A DNA stretch of 64,000 nucleotides from Sinimarinibacterium sp. NLF-5-8 (GCF_010092425.1 NZ_CP048030.1:992001-1056000); one strand, 5' to 3'; positions 8,040 through 16,639 are shown, counted from the first letter of the stretch. The notes: generated by a model from the sequence alone, not told the origin. Numbers and translations: made by a program.

Positions 8040-8942
8040 TTACTCGCCGTGATCACGCGGACCGTAGGGATTGTCCACGCGCTCAGGCTGTGAAGCATCG
8101 TCGGTGAGCGAAAAAGACAACATGGAGCTGGGGCGCAGGGCAACGACCAGATCCGAAATCAGCAGGCGCACCTGCTTTTTTTCCGGCACGATCTTCAAGG
8201 GCACCGCTGCGGTTACCGGCGCGCGGATGGTCTGATTGACCGGCAGGCGGGCATTGAGCACGGTGCTGACCGGGGCTTGCAGATCTTGATCAATATCAGC
8301 CGACAGCGGGCCTTTATAAGTCAGATCAACCGTGTCGTTGACCGGAATATTGAGATTCACCGGCAACTGAAACTTCATCGGGATGGCGGTCTTGATCTTC
8401 AGATTGCGCAGTGCCTTGAGGTTTTTGTAATTGATGCCGGTGTGGATGGTCACATCAGCCGAGGTATCGACCGGTATCGTACCGTCGTACCCGACGTCGA
8501 ACTTGATCGGCACCTGGGCGGTAAATTCAACATCGAAGTCGTAGCGGCCATGAAACGGTACCGCCAGTTGCTGCTTGAACGGAACCGCCGCAGTAATTTC
8601 ACCATTGAGGGTGACATCCAGAATGTTGGTCAGCGTGCCGGTGGCTTCAAACTCGTTGGGCAAGGTGATGCCGGCGGGCTGATTCTGGACATGGACATAG
8701 ACCACGATATGAAAAAACACCCACCAAGCGATCATCACCCCGACGACGACAGCGCCCAGCAGCACCGTGCCGCCGAGAACCCAGAACAAGCCATTGCCGC
8801 CACCGCCACTGCGACGCTTGCTGCCAGCACCCGGTGGCGGGGCAGATGGCAGGGATTCAGCAGGCGCGGCAGCCGCTTCGGGTAACGGCTCGGAAGACGG
8901 TGTTTGCGATTTGCGGGTGGGCAGTGCTTTCCAGCGGCTCAT
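8040..8942 (-). CDS. membrane-anchored VP-repeat protein A (unknown function)
   Basis: I do not recognise the family. The 300-residue protein has a Pro/Ala/Ser-rich cytoplasmic tail of about 50 residues ending in a basic KRR segment, one membrane helix at about 52-81 (GTVLLGAVVVGVMIAWWVFF), and about 190 periplasmic residues built of alternating short strands with recurring V/I-P-V/I/F motifs (AVPFKQQLAVPF, TIPVDTSADV, NIPVNDTVDL, RLPVNQTIRA). The helix motif LLGAV-x-VG-x-x-IA is shared with the next gene upstream, indicating paralogy. A GGAG sits 8 bases before the ATG, which overlaps the stop of protein B by 4 bases. Residues after about 260 are acidic and probably disordered. It is likely a periplasm-facing component acting with its two paralogues. 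Confidence 0.8.
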   Translation of the reverse strand: MSRWKALPTRKSQTPSSEPLPEAAAAPAESLPSAPPPGAGSKRRSGGGGNGLFWVLGGTVLLGAVVVGVMIAWWVFFHIVVYVHVQNQPAGITLPNEFEATGTLTNILDVTLNGEITAAVPFKQQLAVPFHGRYDFDVEFTAQVPIKFDVGYDGTIPVDTSADVTIHTGINYKNLKALRNLKIKTAIPMKFQLPVNLNIPVNDTVDLTYKGPLSADIDQDLQAPVSTVLNARLPVNQTIRAPVTAAVPLKIVPEKKQVRLLISDLVVALRPSSMLSFSLTDDASQPERVDNPYGPRDHGE

Positions 8943-9688
8943 TTTGCCGACTCCTGTTCTTCACCCAGTTGCAATTGCAGGGTGCGCAACGGCAGCTTGA
9001 GTGCACCTTCGGTAATGACGGCACGACTGGGCGTGGTGGGCATCTGCACCACAGCATTGACCTTGTTCAGCACGGGCACGTTGAACTCGGCATTGATCGG
9101 CACCACGGCATCGATATTGGCGCGCAGCGGCACGTCCAGCGTTTGCTTGATCCGCGCCGACACCGGCGTGGTGAAATCCAGGCGCACGTTCTGATCGACC
9201 GGAATCACCAGATCCACCGGAACCACGGTGTCAATCGGAATCTTGCCGCGCAGCGGAATGTCCAGCGTGCTGCCAAGCTCGGGCAGATACGCGCTGACCG
9301 TGGTATTGAGCTCCACCACCTGCTTGAGCGGAATGCTGTCCTTGAGGTGCACTTTGAGCTTGAGCGGGACTTCACCATCAAAAATGGCTTCGATGTTGAG
9401 GGTGTCGTCAATCGGGATTTGTACTCTTTGGTTGACCGGGACGGTGGTGCGAATAGTCTCGTTCATGTGCAGGCCAAGATTGCTGCCCACCTGCGCCCTG
9501 CCGTGCAAATCCTGCGGAATGATGGCCGTGAGTGACTGGTTACGCAGCAGCAGCGTGACATCGACATTCTTGAGGATGAAGGAGGCAATCAGTGCACCTA
9601 CAGCCACTGCCCCCAGCAACACGATCAATACCAGCCACAGCCCAATGCCGCCGAACTGGCGCGCGCGCGATCCATAACGGCCATTCAT
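8939..9688 (-). CDS. membrane-anchored VP-repeat protein B (unknown function)
   Basis: This 249-residue paralogue of its neighbours has a short basic N-terminus, a helix at about 15-38 (LVLIVLLGAVAVGALIA) and a periplasmic part of about 200 residues with roughly a dozen hydrophobic-Pro-hydrophobic motifs (TVPVNQRVQIPIDD, EVPLKLKV, SIPLKQ, DIPLRGKIPID, VVPVDLVIPVDQ, VPLRANID, VVPINAEFNVPV). The spacing is about 10-14 residues, the pattern expected for a repetitive beta structure. No catalytic motif is visible. A strong GGAGG lies 8 bases before the start, and the start directly abuts the stop of gene C. Family unknown; coding status is firm. Confidence 0.8.
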   Translation of the reverse strand: MNGRYGSRARQFGGIGLWLVLIVLLGAVAVGALIASFILKNVDVTLLLRNQSLTAIIPQDLHGRAQVGSNLGLHMNETIRTTVPVNQRVQIPIDDTLNIEAIFDGEVPLKLKVHLKDSIPLKQVVELNTTVSAYLPELGSTLDIPLRGKIPIDTVVPVDLVIPVDQNVRLDFTTPVSARIKQTLDVPLRANIDAVVPINAEFNVPVLNKVNAVVQMPTTPSRAVITEGALKLPLRTLQLQLGEEQESAK

Positions 9689-10492
9689 TTACTTGCCCTC
9701 CGCTGCTTGATCTGTCGCAGCTGCATGGTCAGCGGGTTTATTGTCCGTATCGAAGCCGATGGCAATCTTGCCCAGGCTGACCAGCAGATCGGAGTAGTTG
9801 AGGGTGACGTCCAGAGGCGGGTCTTTGGGCAGTTCGGCAGTGACTTCGAGATCGTTGAGAATCGGCACAGTCATTCGCGTATGCAATGGGATATCGGCAC
9901 TGATATCGGTTTTCAGCGGCACGATCAGATTTTGCTTGAGGCGCGCCCGGATCGGCGCGGTAAACGCCATGTGCACCGGCTGGTCGATAGGCACCACCAT
10001 CCGCACCGGCACCTCGGCGCGCACCGGGAAGCTGCCACGCAGCGGTAAATGAAAGGTCTCCCCCAACAGATCGGCTTCGACGATGGTGTCGATGTCGATG
10101 TTCTGCTCCAGGATGATTTTGTCGTTGACCGGCACATCCATCCGGATCGGAACCACCGCGTCAAAATTGGCAATCAGCTCCAGCGGCTGTTCAACCGGAA
10201 CACTGAGCACTTCATCGACCGGCACCGTGGTGCTGACAATTTCCCTGAGCTCGATATCCAGATCATTGAGAACCGTTGCCCTGACCTTGAGCGGCTCATC
10301 AACGTAGGCCTTCAAAGGGACATCGACGACCAGCAGACGCGCTTCCAGCCGCATCAGCGTTGACCAGAAAACCACCAGCGCGCCAATCACAGCGCCGACC
10401 AGAACGATCAAGGCCCAGAAAATGATTCCGCCCTGCTGATGCCGGCGTAGCCGTTTTTTGCTGCAATTGCTGGAGTCGAATGATGATGACAT
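9689..10492 (-). CDS. membrane-anchored VP-repeat protein C (unknown function)
   Basis: The 267-residue protein is the third member of the tandem set. It has a basic N-terminus (KKRLRR), a membrane helix at about 22-45 with the same VGAV core, then a periplasmic repeat region (STTVPVDEVLSVPVEQ, VVPIRMDVPVND, HLPLRGSFPVRAEVPVRM, VVPIDQPVHMAF, IVPLKTDISADIPL, TVPILND). The block from DQPVHMAFTAPIRARLKQ matches DQNVRLDFTTPVSARIKQ in protein B closely, showing recent common origin. The C-terminus is a charged Ala/Asp tail. It begins 11 bases after the DUF1302 stop with GAGG 9 bases before the ATG. Confidence 0.8.
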   Translation of the reverse strand: MSSSFDSSNCSKKRLRRHQQGGIIFWALIVLVGAVIGALVVFWSTLMRLEARLLVVDVPLKAYVDEPLKVRATVLNDLDIELREIVSTTVPVDEVLSVPVEQPLELIANFDAVVPIRMDVPVNDKIILEQNIDIDTIVEADLLGETFHLPLRGSFPVRAEVPVRMVVPIDQPVHMAFTAPIRARLKQNLIVPLKTDISADIPLHTRMTVPILNDLEVTAELPKDPPLDVTLNYSDLLVSLGKIAIGFDTDNKPADHAAATDQAAEGK

Positions 10493-10503
10493 TGCCGTGC
10501 GCC

Positions 10504-12798
10504 TCAGAATTGGTAGGAAATGGCGACATTGACAAAGTCACGATCGCTGAGGCGGTTACCGTCGCCGCCACCAAAGAACATGAACTGATCAACCGACAAT
10601 CCAAAGCGATTGCGCAAGTTGAAGTTGACACCCATCAACACGATCTTGCGACCCCGCTGAAAGTTGCCCCCCAAACCTGGCGTAATGCCTTTGACATCGT
10701 GAAACAGAATGGCCTGTGGGCGAATGCGCAGGCCATCGAGCCAGACATTGTCATAAGACCAGATCGCCGCTGCCTTGTAGCCCCAGGCAAAACTGGTGGG
10801 GAAGCCCTTGGGATCTGCCATGAACGGATTGAGTTTGAGCGCATCGCCCGTTTCTTCAATCCCCGGCGAGTAATGTGTGTTGGTCGTTGCCAGACTATCC
10901 AGTTGCAATACATCCAATGACGGCAGCCCCGGAACATAGGTAAAGCTGCCTTCAAGGATCACGACCATCTGATCGGCCCATAAAAAGCCATTGTCGCGCC
11001 CAAACAGCCAGGTGCCGCCAAATGCACCCTGCCAGTAATCAAACTTTTCGTACCCTCGCACATACGATCCCGGCTCGATCTCGCCCGGCGTTCCGCCCCG
11101 GTAGGCGGTCAGATAGTCCGGCAAGGCATTGCGGCGGCTGGTAAAGGTCGCGCCGGCAACCTGATCAAGTGGCAGACCATTGAGAATCGTCCCCAGCAAT
11201 CCAAGAATGCCGTTGATGTTTTCAAACGCCTGTGGGAACAGCGCCAGCTCCTGACGTGGAAAGATCGGCTGCAATGCAGTGAAAAACACATCTTCCAGAT
11301 CCACCTGGAAAGGATACTGGGGCCGATATGCCAGCTCACCCGTCCAGGTCACCCCAAATGCGGTTGTGTTGAACCCCAGTCCAAACACATGAATGTCTTC
11401 CGGATAATCGAGAAAAATGCGCGCACTGGACAGCGGCAGCGCGTCATATCCGGGCCCCACCAGCTTGGGGTCATCACTGCTGGTGAGGCTGGTCAGAACA
11501 CCCAGCAGATCATCCACATTGGCAACATTGCTGCCGCAGGCACGCATGAAGTTGATCAGCCCCAGCGGAAATGCTGCAGCTGCAGCATCCTGCCCGGTGG
11601 CGCTGGCTTCTGCTGCGGCGCACGTTGATTGTGCAGCCAGGAAACTGGCCGCGGGCAGGCGCGCATGATGATTGGCAAAAAACGCACTGAACTCGGTCCC
11701 GCCCAGCAACCCTTCATCGTAATAGCTGAATTTGATGCCATATTGACCGCTGTTGCGCGGCTCACGGTTGTCCAGACGTGGCACCGAGGCTGCCGTATCG
11801 GAAATCAACGCCGCCACCGGATGAACCGCGCGCTGTAATTGCAGCGGATCTTCGGGCGATTTGCCAAACGGCAACGGGATGGAGTCATCGCTGAGCTCGC
11901 CCCTGTTCTGTGGCTCGGTGCCCAGATCCACCAGAAACGACCACAAAGAACCGCGCGCGGGCAATTGGTAGGGACGCCATTCCAGTTCGTAATACGCTTC
12001 AACGCTCAGTTCGTCAGTCAGGGCAGTCTTGAGGTTGATCATCGCCACCGGATCAATGGCCTCATCCAGATCCATCGTCGGACGGAAAAAGTTGTTGAAG
12101 TTGATCGGCGTAATAAAGTTCAGGGTGCCTGAAATCGCAAACAGCGCCTCACCCCAGGTCAAATGCTGACGGCCGATCTTGACGTCGATCTGGCGTCCCT
12201 CGATGAAGGATGGCAGACGAAAAAAGATATTGGCCTCGCGCAGCTCGAACTGGCGCCCGACGTCGTGACGGGTGCCGGCGGGGGCGTCCAGACGCATGGC
12301 CACGCCAGGCGCCGCGCCTTCTTCGACCATCAGATTCGGATAGTTGAGCTTGATCCGGTCGAGCTTGTTGTCATAGAACGCACTCCATCCCACATTCAAT
12401 CCCCAGGTGCCATCACCGCCGAGCAGCATCAGCTCCGAGCGCCAGCGCGTCACCGCACTGGTGATATCACCTTTTTGATGGATCAGATTGGCCTCGTCAC
12501 CGATCTGCCAGTTGCCACCGGGGGCGGCCATCCAGCGTTGGTGCGGCTCCAGATCGTTGCGGCTCAGCGAGATACACATATCCGGCGCACACAGCCCCGG
12601 ATCAAGGTTGGATTTACCTATGAAGCCCTGATGGGGCGCCTCCAGACGCCATTGCGCGCCGGCAGCCAGCTTGTTTTTCCAGTTGACTTCAAAGCCCGGC
12701 CCCCAATCGGAGTTCCATTCCAGCGCCGACGCTGAAAATGCACTTCCGCCAAGGACAACGGCCAATGTGACACTCATCACATTACGCAGGTGATTCAT
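10504..12798 (-). CDS. DUF1302 family outer-membrane protein
   Basis: The 764-residue protein starts at the Met of MNHLRNVMSV, giving a clean signal peptide that ends near SASALEW; an earlier in-frame start at 12840 would put 14 extra residues before it. The mature part has the DUF1302 signature: an N-terminal WNSDWG motif, IDVKIGRQHLTWGEALF, an amphipathic aromatic strand pattern, and a C-terminal ...VNVAISYQF ending in Phe, as in barrel proteins. DUF1302 proteins are long predicted outer-membrane barrels that occur with DUF1329 proteins and sometimes RND transporters in Pseudomonas and relatives. Its start overlaps the DUF4282 stop by an ATGA. It is the only strong outer-membrane channel candidate of this operon. 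Confidence 0.88.
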   Translation of the reverse strand: MNHLRNVMSVTLAVVLGGSAFSASALEWNSDWGPGFEVNWKNKLAAGAQWRLEAPHQGFIGKSNLDPGLCAPDMCISLSRNDLEPHQRWMAAPGGNWQIGDEANLIHQKGDITSAVTRWRSELMLLGGDGTWGLNVGWSAFYDNKLDRIKLNYPNLMVEEGAAPGVAMRLDAPAGTRHDVGRQFELREANIFFRLPSFIEGRQIDVKIGRQHLTWGEALFAISGTLNFITPINFNNFFRPTMDLDEAIDPVAMINLKTALTDELSVEAYYELEWRPYQLPARGSLWSFLVDLGTEPQNRGELSDDSIPLPFGKSPEDPLQLQRAVHPVAALISDTAASVPRLDNREPRNSGQYGIKFSYYDEGLLGGTEFSAFFANHHARLPAASFLAAQSTCAAAEASATGQDAAAAAFPLGLINFMRACGSNVANVDDLLGVLTSLTSSDDPKLVGPGYDALPLSSARIFLDYPEDIHVFGLGFNTTAFGVTWTGELAYRPQYPFQVDLEDVFFTALQPIFPRQELALFPQAFENINGILGLLGTILNGLPLDQVAGATFTSRRNALPDYLTAYRGGTPGEIEPGSYVRGYEKFDYWQGAFGGTWLFGRDNGFLWADQMVVILEGSFTYVPGLPSLDVLQLDSLATTNTHYSPGIEETGDALKLNPFMADPKGFPTSFAWGYKAAAIWSYDNVWLDGLRIRPQAILFHDVKGITPGLGGNFQRGRKIVLMGVNFNLRNRFGLSVDQFMFFGGGDGNRLSDRDFVNVAISYQF

Positions 12799-13247
12799 AC
12801 TTGTGGTTCCGATTTGCGCGGACGAGTGAATGCACGCCAAAACTTGATGCGCGGCAAGTCTTCGACGATTTCTTCGGTCTGACCCTGGATCTGATGTGCA
12901 ACCTCGTCGAGTCGCTCAACATGCACCACCAGACGGAAGATCGCCAGCAGCACTTCCAGGCCAATGCGCAAGCCGGTCACCAGTGCCAGAAACAGCGCCG
13001 GCCCCAGCGCCAGCAGCCAGATGACGCCCGCCCCCGTGGATCTGCCGAACGCACAGACCACCAGATACACGGTGAGGATCATCGATAGAAGAATGCCGAA
13101 CTGATACAGCGTCGGCAGCATTTGAGGTGCCACCATTTCACGGAATTGCAGATCGGCCAGTCCTTGCAGGAAGCGCTGGATTTCAGCTCTGATCGGGTTG
13201 CCTGCCTGCCGGATCCCTGCAGGATTGCGCTGTGCGCTGTCTGTCAC
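12795..13247 (-). CDS. DUF4282 family membrane protein, GTG start
   Basis: The open frame runs to 13652 but overlaps a plus-strand gene there, so I place the start at a GTG at 13247, preceded by GGGAG with 8 bases of spacing. This gives 150 residues. An amphipathic N-terminal stretch (LQGLADLQFREMV) leads to two membrane helices (YQFGILLSMILTVYLVVCAF and IWLLALGPALFLALVTGLRIG) and a charged C-terminal helix (LDEVAHQIQGQTEEIVED). This matches the DUF4282 layout of two helices and a cytoplasmic tail; the function is unknown. It is the first gene of the minus-strand operon and overlaps the DUF1302 start. Confidence 0.7.
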   Translation of the reverse strand: MTDSAQRNPAGIRQAGNPIRAEIQRFLQGLADLQFREMVAPQMLPTLYQFGILLSMILTVYLVVCAFGRSTGAGVIWLLALGPALFLALVTGLRIGLEVLLAIFRLVVHVERLDEVAHQIQGQTEEIVEDLPRIKFWRAFTRPRKSEPQV

Positions 13248-13442
13248 TTTGAAAACTCCCCCGCCGCAAGTGGCGAACTTCGTCATTGTTTGATGGCAAT
13301 ATGTCGGCAATGCCACCGACAATGCAAGCCCTGCTGAGGCGGCAACTGCCAGATCGGTCACAGTATCATCGCGTTTGCCGACGCAGCCGATGCCGGGTTG
13401 TGTACGATGCACGCAGACACCATGCAAGGAGAGAATCAAATC
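13248..13442. promoter_or_regulatory. divergent promoter region between the two envelope operons
   Basis: These 195 bases separate the divergent starts at 13247 (minus) and 13443 (plus) and must hold both promoters. A near-palindrome at 13302-13321 (TGTCGG, 8 bases, CCGACA, with an inner GGCA/TGCC) could be an operator. A TACGAT that could serve as a -10 for the plus-strand gene lies near 13404. No convincing -35 box is visible. Confidence 0.4.
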
Positions 13443-14156
13443 ATGGATGCGGATGCCAACAACGAGGGCAAAAGCCGCTTCACCGTCTTGTTTGCCAAGG
13501 TCAGCCATGCCGCACAGCGCCAGTATGAGCGTGCTGAAGCGCATGTCCTGACCCAACTGCGTGCACGGATGGATCGTCTGGAGCGCCCCAAAGCGTTGAC
13601 CTATCTCTCCGACACGTCCACTACCCCAACTTCCGCGCACGGACAGGCACACTTCGAATCCAGCCTGCCGTCACGAATGGCCGCATTGATGGAACGCGCG
13701 GACACCCAGGACCGGATCGCGGCTCTGGACGATCTTTTTCACCACGTCCTTGATCAGTTGGTGCCGGATGAAATCCGTATTCTGGGCGCATTATCAGATG
13801 GGGCATCATTTGCGCTGATTCACGCTGGCTATGCACCGCGTATCGGCCCCATGACCCGACGCCTGATCGAAAACTTCTGCCCGATTGGCAAGCCTGCAGG
13901 TGTCAAACTGCTCGAATATGTGCCGGCTTATATCTCGCATCTGCGTGAGCTGGGATTGGTTGAAACAGGCCCCGAAGATCCGGCTCAAGACATCAAGTAC
14001 CAGATTCTGGAAAGCGATGTCGCCATCCGCGAGGCACTCGAAGCCGAGCAAAAAGGCGTTGGGATGACGGCAAAATACCTGCGCCGTACTTTGTCCATGA
14101 GCGAGTTCGGTCACCAGTTCTGGGACACATGCACAGGGCAGAACCCGACACCGTAA
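13443..14156 (+). CDS. DUF4393 (Abi-alpha)-like protein
   Basis: The start is the ATG at 13443, behind an AAGGAGAG stretch; an ATG at 13422 in the same frame overlaps that ribosome-binding site. The product is 237 residues, soluble, with no signal or membrane helix. It has an N-terminal helical part and a middle segment LVPDEIRILGALSDGASF. The C-terminal half resembles a winged-helix-like DUF4393 tail: YVPAYISHLRELGLVE and YLRRTLSMSEFGHQFWDTC. DUF4393 proteins include Abi-alpha abortive-infection proteins, but most members are uncharacterised. Here it heads a chromosomal envelope operon, so a phage-defence role should not be assumed. Family match is moderate. Confidence 0.6.
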   Translation: MDADANNEGKSRFTVLFAKVSHAAQRQYERAEAHVLTQLRARMDRLERPKALTYLSDTSTTPTSAHGQAHFESSLPSRMAALMERADTQDRIAALDDLFHHVLDQLVPDEIRILGALSDGASFALIHAGYAPRIGPMTRRLIENFCPIGKPAGVKLLEYVPAYISHLRELGLVETGPEDPAQDIKYQILESDVAIREALEAEQKGVGMTAKYLRRTLSMSEFGHQFWDTCTGQNPTP

Positions 14157-14221
14157 CCGGCCAATACAAGCGCCCGGCGTTCATCACCACACACCATCAC
14201 AAGCAAGAGGGGAGTTTCAAA

Positions 14222-15541
14222 ATGGAAGATGCAGCAACAATTGGCCTGTGGGCCATGGCCGTGGCCGATTTCAAGGCCAATACCTGGCTGTTTTTGTCGA
14301 TGCCATTCACCAGTGGCGTGATCGGCTATGTGACCAACGTCATTGCCATCAAAATGATGTTCTACCCGCTCAATTTCTGGGGCATCAAGCCCCCCTATCT
14401 GGGTTGGCAGGGCATCATTCCACGCAAGGCCGGAAAAATGGCGTCGATCGCCTGCGACACGCTGGTGCCCCGGCTGATCACCGAGCGGGAAATCTTCGAT
14501 CGGCTGGATCCCAACCGGGTGGCCGCTGAAATCGAAAAGCCTATTCTGGCACTCGTCGATCAGCTGATGGAACAGATCATGGTCGAATACGAGCCGACGC
14601 TGTGGGAATCCCTGCCGCAAGCGATGCGCAACCTGATCATCAAGCGGATCCAGGACGATGCACCCGATGTGGTCGCCGAGATCATGAGGGAGATCCGCAA
14701 CAATATCGAAACCGTGTTTGATCTCAAGGACATGGTGGTCACCACCTTGATCCGTGACCGCACCCTGATCAACACCATCTTTCAGGAAACCGGCAAACAG
14801 GAATTTCGCTTCATTGGCAATTCCGGCTTTTACTTTGGCTTCTTGTTTGGCATTTTTCAGATGATTGGCTGGATGTTCTACAAGGCCGACTGGCAGCTTC
14901 CTTTCTTTGGCCTGATCGTCGGCTACGCCACCAACTGGATTGCACTGGAAATGATCTTCCGTCCGCTGCATCCCAAGCGCATCGGTCCGATGATGGTGCA
15001 CGGGTTATTCTTCAAACGACAAAAAGAGATTTCCTACGACTACGCACGCCTGATCGCCGATCAGATCGTCACACCTTCCAACATCATCGAAGCAGTGCTC
15101 AAAGGGCCCTACGCTGATCGTGTCTTCACCATGATGGCCAAGCACATCAAGCGCACCATCGACGATCAATCCGGTATCGCCAAACCTTTCGTCGCATGGA
15201 CTGTCGGCACCCGACGCTACATCGAAATGAAAGAAACCGCAGTCGAACGGATCGTTGCCAAGCTGCCGGAAACCGTGCGCGCCATCGACGCCTACGCCAA
15301 AGAAGCAATGGATCTGGCAGACACCCTGGCCAAACGCCTGGAAGTGCTCCCCGCCCCTGAGTTTGAAGGCATGCTGCGCCCCGCATTCAAGGAAGACGAG
15401 TGGATTCTGATTGCCGTGGGCGCGGCACTGGGCTTTCTGGTCGGACTCGGACAAGTCATCGTCTTCACCCTTTTCGGCAATGAACCAGAAGTGGCGCGCA
15501 CCGCCATGCAAACCCTGGCTTCACTGGTGGGACTGGGATGA
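14222..15541 (+). CDS. DUF445 family membrane protein
   Basis: The start is the ATG at 14222, 6-8 bases after an AGAGGGGAG ribosome-binding site; 439 residues. An N-terminal helix at about 20-42 is followed by the DUF445 signature VIGYVTNVIAIKMMFYPL and GWQGIIPRKAGKMA. A helical region leads to a second membrane pair (YFGFLFGIFQMIGWMF) with a repeat of the signature, LIVGYATNWIALEMIFRPLHP. A C-terminal helix lies near 405-425. DUF445 (YheB) proteins are bacterial membrane proteins of unknown function. The duplicated GYxTNxIAxxMxFxPL motif within one protein is a family trait. The stop overlaps the next start by ATGA. Confidence 0.88.
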   Translation: MEDAATIGLWAMAVADFKANTWLFLSMPFTSGVIGYVTNVIAIKMMFYPLNFWGIKPPYLGWQGIIPRKAGKMASIACDTLVPRLITEREIFDRLDPNRVAAEIEKPILALVDQLMEQIMVEYEPTLWESLPQAMRNLIIKRIQDDAPDVVAEIMREIRNNIETVFDLKDMVVTTLIRDRTLINTIFQETGKQEFRFIGNSGFYFGFLFGIFQMIGWMFYKADWQLPFFGLIVGYATNWIALEMIFRPLHPKRIGPMMVHGLFFKRQKEISYDYARLIADQIVTPSNIIEAVLKGPYADRVFTMMAKHIKRTIDDQSGIAKPFVAWTVGTRRYIEMKETAVERIVAKLPETVRAIDAYAKEAMDLADTLAKRLEVLPAPEFEGMLRPAFKEDEWILIAVGAALGFLVGLGQVIVFTLFGNEPEVARTAMQTLASLVGLG

Positions 15542-15753
15542 GCTGGCCGCTGGTCATCGTCATGGTCGTCTGCTTTGGCATCGGCGCTGCGCTGTCTTTC
15601 TGGACAGCGCGGCGGCGGATGCGCGCGCATTTGGCCAACCGCATGGCGCGCGAAGTCGAGCGCGAACTGGCGCGACGGGTTCTGGCCGGCTACGGCCACC
15701 CCGATGCAGAAAAATACGCGCGCAAGTCAGGCACCCCACCTCCACCCCAATAA
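15538..15753 (+). CDS. small single-pass membrane protein (unknown)
   Basis: This 71-residue protein has an N-terminal hydrophobic helix (residues 3-22, WPLVIVMVVCFGIGAALSFW) followed by an Arg-rich amphipathic helix (RRRMRAHLANRMAREVERELARR) and a short Pro tail. It overlaps the DUF445 stop by 4 bases and ends 5 bases before the LolA-like start. Codon use and tight coupling support it as real. No family recognised; it may be a subunit or anchor for the DUF445 protein. Confidence 0.7.
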   Translation: MSWPLVIVMVVCFGIGAALSFWTARRRMRAHLANRMAREVERELARRVLAGYGHPDAEKYARKSGTPPPPQ

Positions 15754-15758
15754 CTCTC

Positions 15759-16571
15759 ATGGCGCATTGCATAAGCTTCTGCCGCCGCCTTTGCGTATCG
15801 GGGTGGCTGGCATTGCTGATCAGCCCTTCCGGGCTGCTTGCCGCATCCCCTTCTCCCGCCACTGCCAGCAGTGTTGAGCAATGGGTCAATTGCCTGAAGG
15901 CCAACTTGCCGCAACGCAGTGTATTGACACTCAAGACCCGGACATTCGACGCGCGCGGAGAAGTCTCCTCCCGCAGCCTCACCCTCTACTCGCAGCGCAG
16001 CGAAGCGCGCCAGCAGGCAACGGTGCAGATCACGGCCCCCCATGACCTGGCTGGCACGGCCTATCTGCTGCAAAAACACAATGGACAAGAGTTGACCCTC
16101 AGCTATTTGCCCGCGCTTGGCCGGGTTCAACGCATCAGTGGTGAACGCAATGGGCCACTACTGGACACCACCATTTCCACCAGCGACGTGCGCCATGTGC
16201 TCAACGGCTTTGCCGACGGCAGCCTGCTGATTGGCAAGGCCGGTCAGGTCAATGACTGGCCAACCCGGCGGATTTTCATCACCGCCCCGCCGGGCGAATC
16301 CAGTGATTACGACAAAATCGAGCTCGAAGTGGCAGACCCGCAATGCGTCGTCGTCGAAGCACGTTTTTACGCGCGCAACCGTCTGCTCAAGACCATTACG
16401 GCAGCCCCCGGCAGCCTGGTACGGCAAGGCGCGTATCATTACGCCCGCAAACTCAAAGTCGTCGCCCCCAAGGATCCGCTGTACACCGAACTTGAGATCA
16501 CCGGCTATCAGGCCGACATCGAGATCGACAGCAGCCGGTTTGACCCGCACAGCTTTTTTCGCGGTCGCTGA
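15759..16571 (+). CDS. LolA-like outer-membrane lipoprotein-sorting family protein
   Basis: The start is the ATG at 15759; the open frame extends upstream but only across the preceding genes. The 270-residue product has a signal peptide (about 1-30, LALLISPSGLLAAS). The mature protein follows the LolA-like (TP0789-type) pattern: strands with RSLTLYSQRSEARQQATVQI, the segment ELTLSYLPALGRVQRISGERNG, then STSDVRHVLNGF and C-terminal YTELEITGYQADIEID. Such proteins have the open half-barrel that binds lipids or lipoproteins and often sit beside RND transporters. Here it may act as a periplasmic carrier for the adjacent envelope system. No Shine-Dalgarno is evident, so coupling to the preceding gene is likely. 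Confidence 0.75.
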   Translation: MAHCISFCRRLCVSGWLALLISPSGLLAASPSPATASSVEQWVNCLKANLPQRSVLTLKTRTFDARGEVSSRSLTLYSQRSEARQQATVQITAPHDLAGTAYLLQKHNGQELTLSYLPALGRVQRISGERNGPLLDTTISTSDVRHVLNGFADGSLLIGKAGQVNDWPTRRIFITAPPGESSDYDKIELEVADPQCVVVEARFYARNRLLKTITAAPGSLVRQGAYHYARKLKVVAPKDPLYTELEITGYQADIEIDSSRFDPHSFFRGR

Positions 16572-16639
16572 CCGGTCGAACTTCGGACATCGGCTCCGGG
16601 CATACGCATTTTTCACCTGCTTCGAGAAACGCTCACACC

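Noticed and set aside
13248-13652. N-terminal extension of the DUF4282 frame
   Set aside because: It would overlap the start of the plus-strand DUF4393-like gene, reads as non-homologous sequence, and a GTG with a good GGGAG at 13247 explains the family-length protein.
13443-14156. DUF4393-like gene as part of a phage-defence island
   Set aside because: No other defence genes nearby; it is first in an apparent envelope operon, so only family resemblance supports a defence role.
14111-15001. 296-codon minus-strand frame opposite DUF445
   Set aside because: DUF445 motifs on the plus strand are unmistakable; the antisense translation has no recognisable domain.
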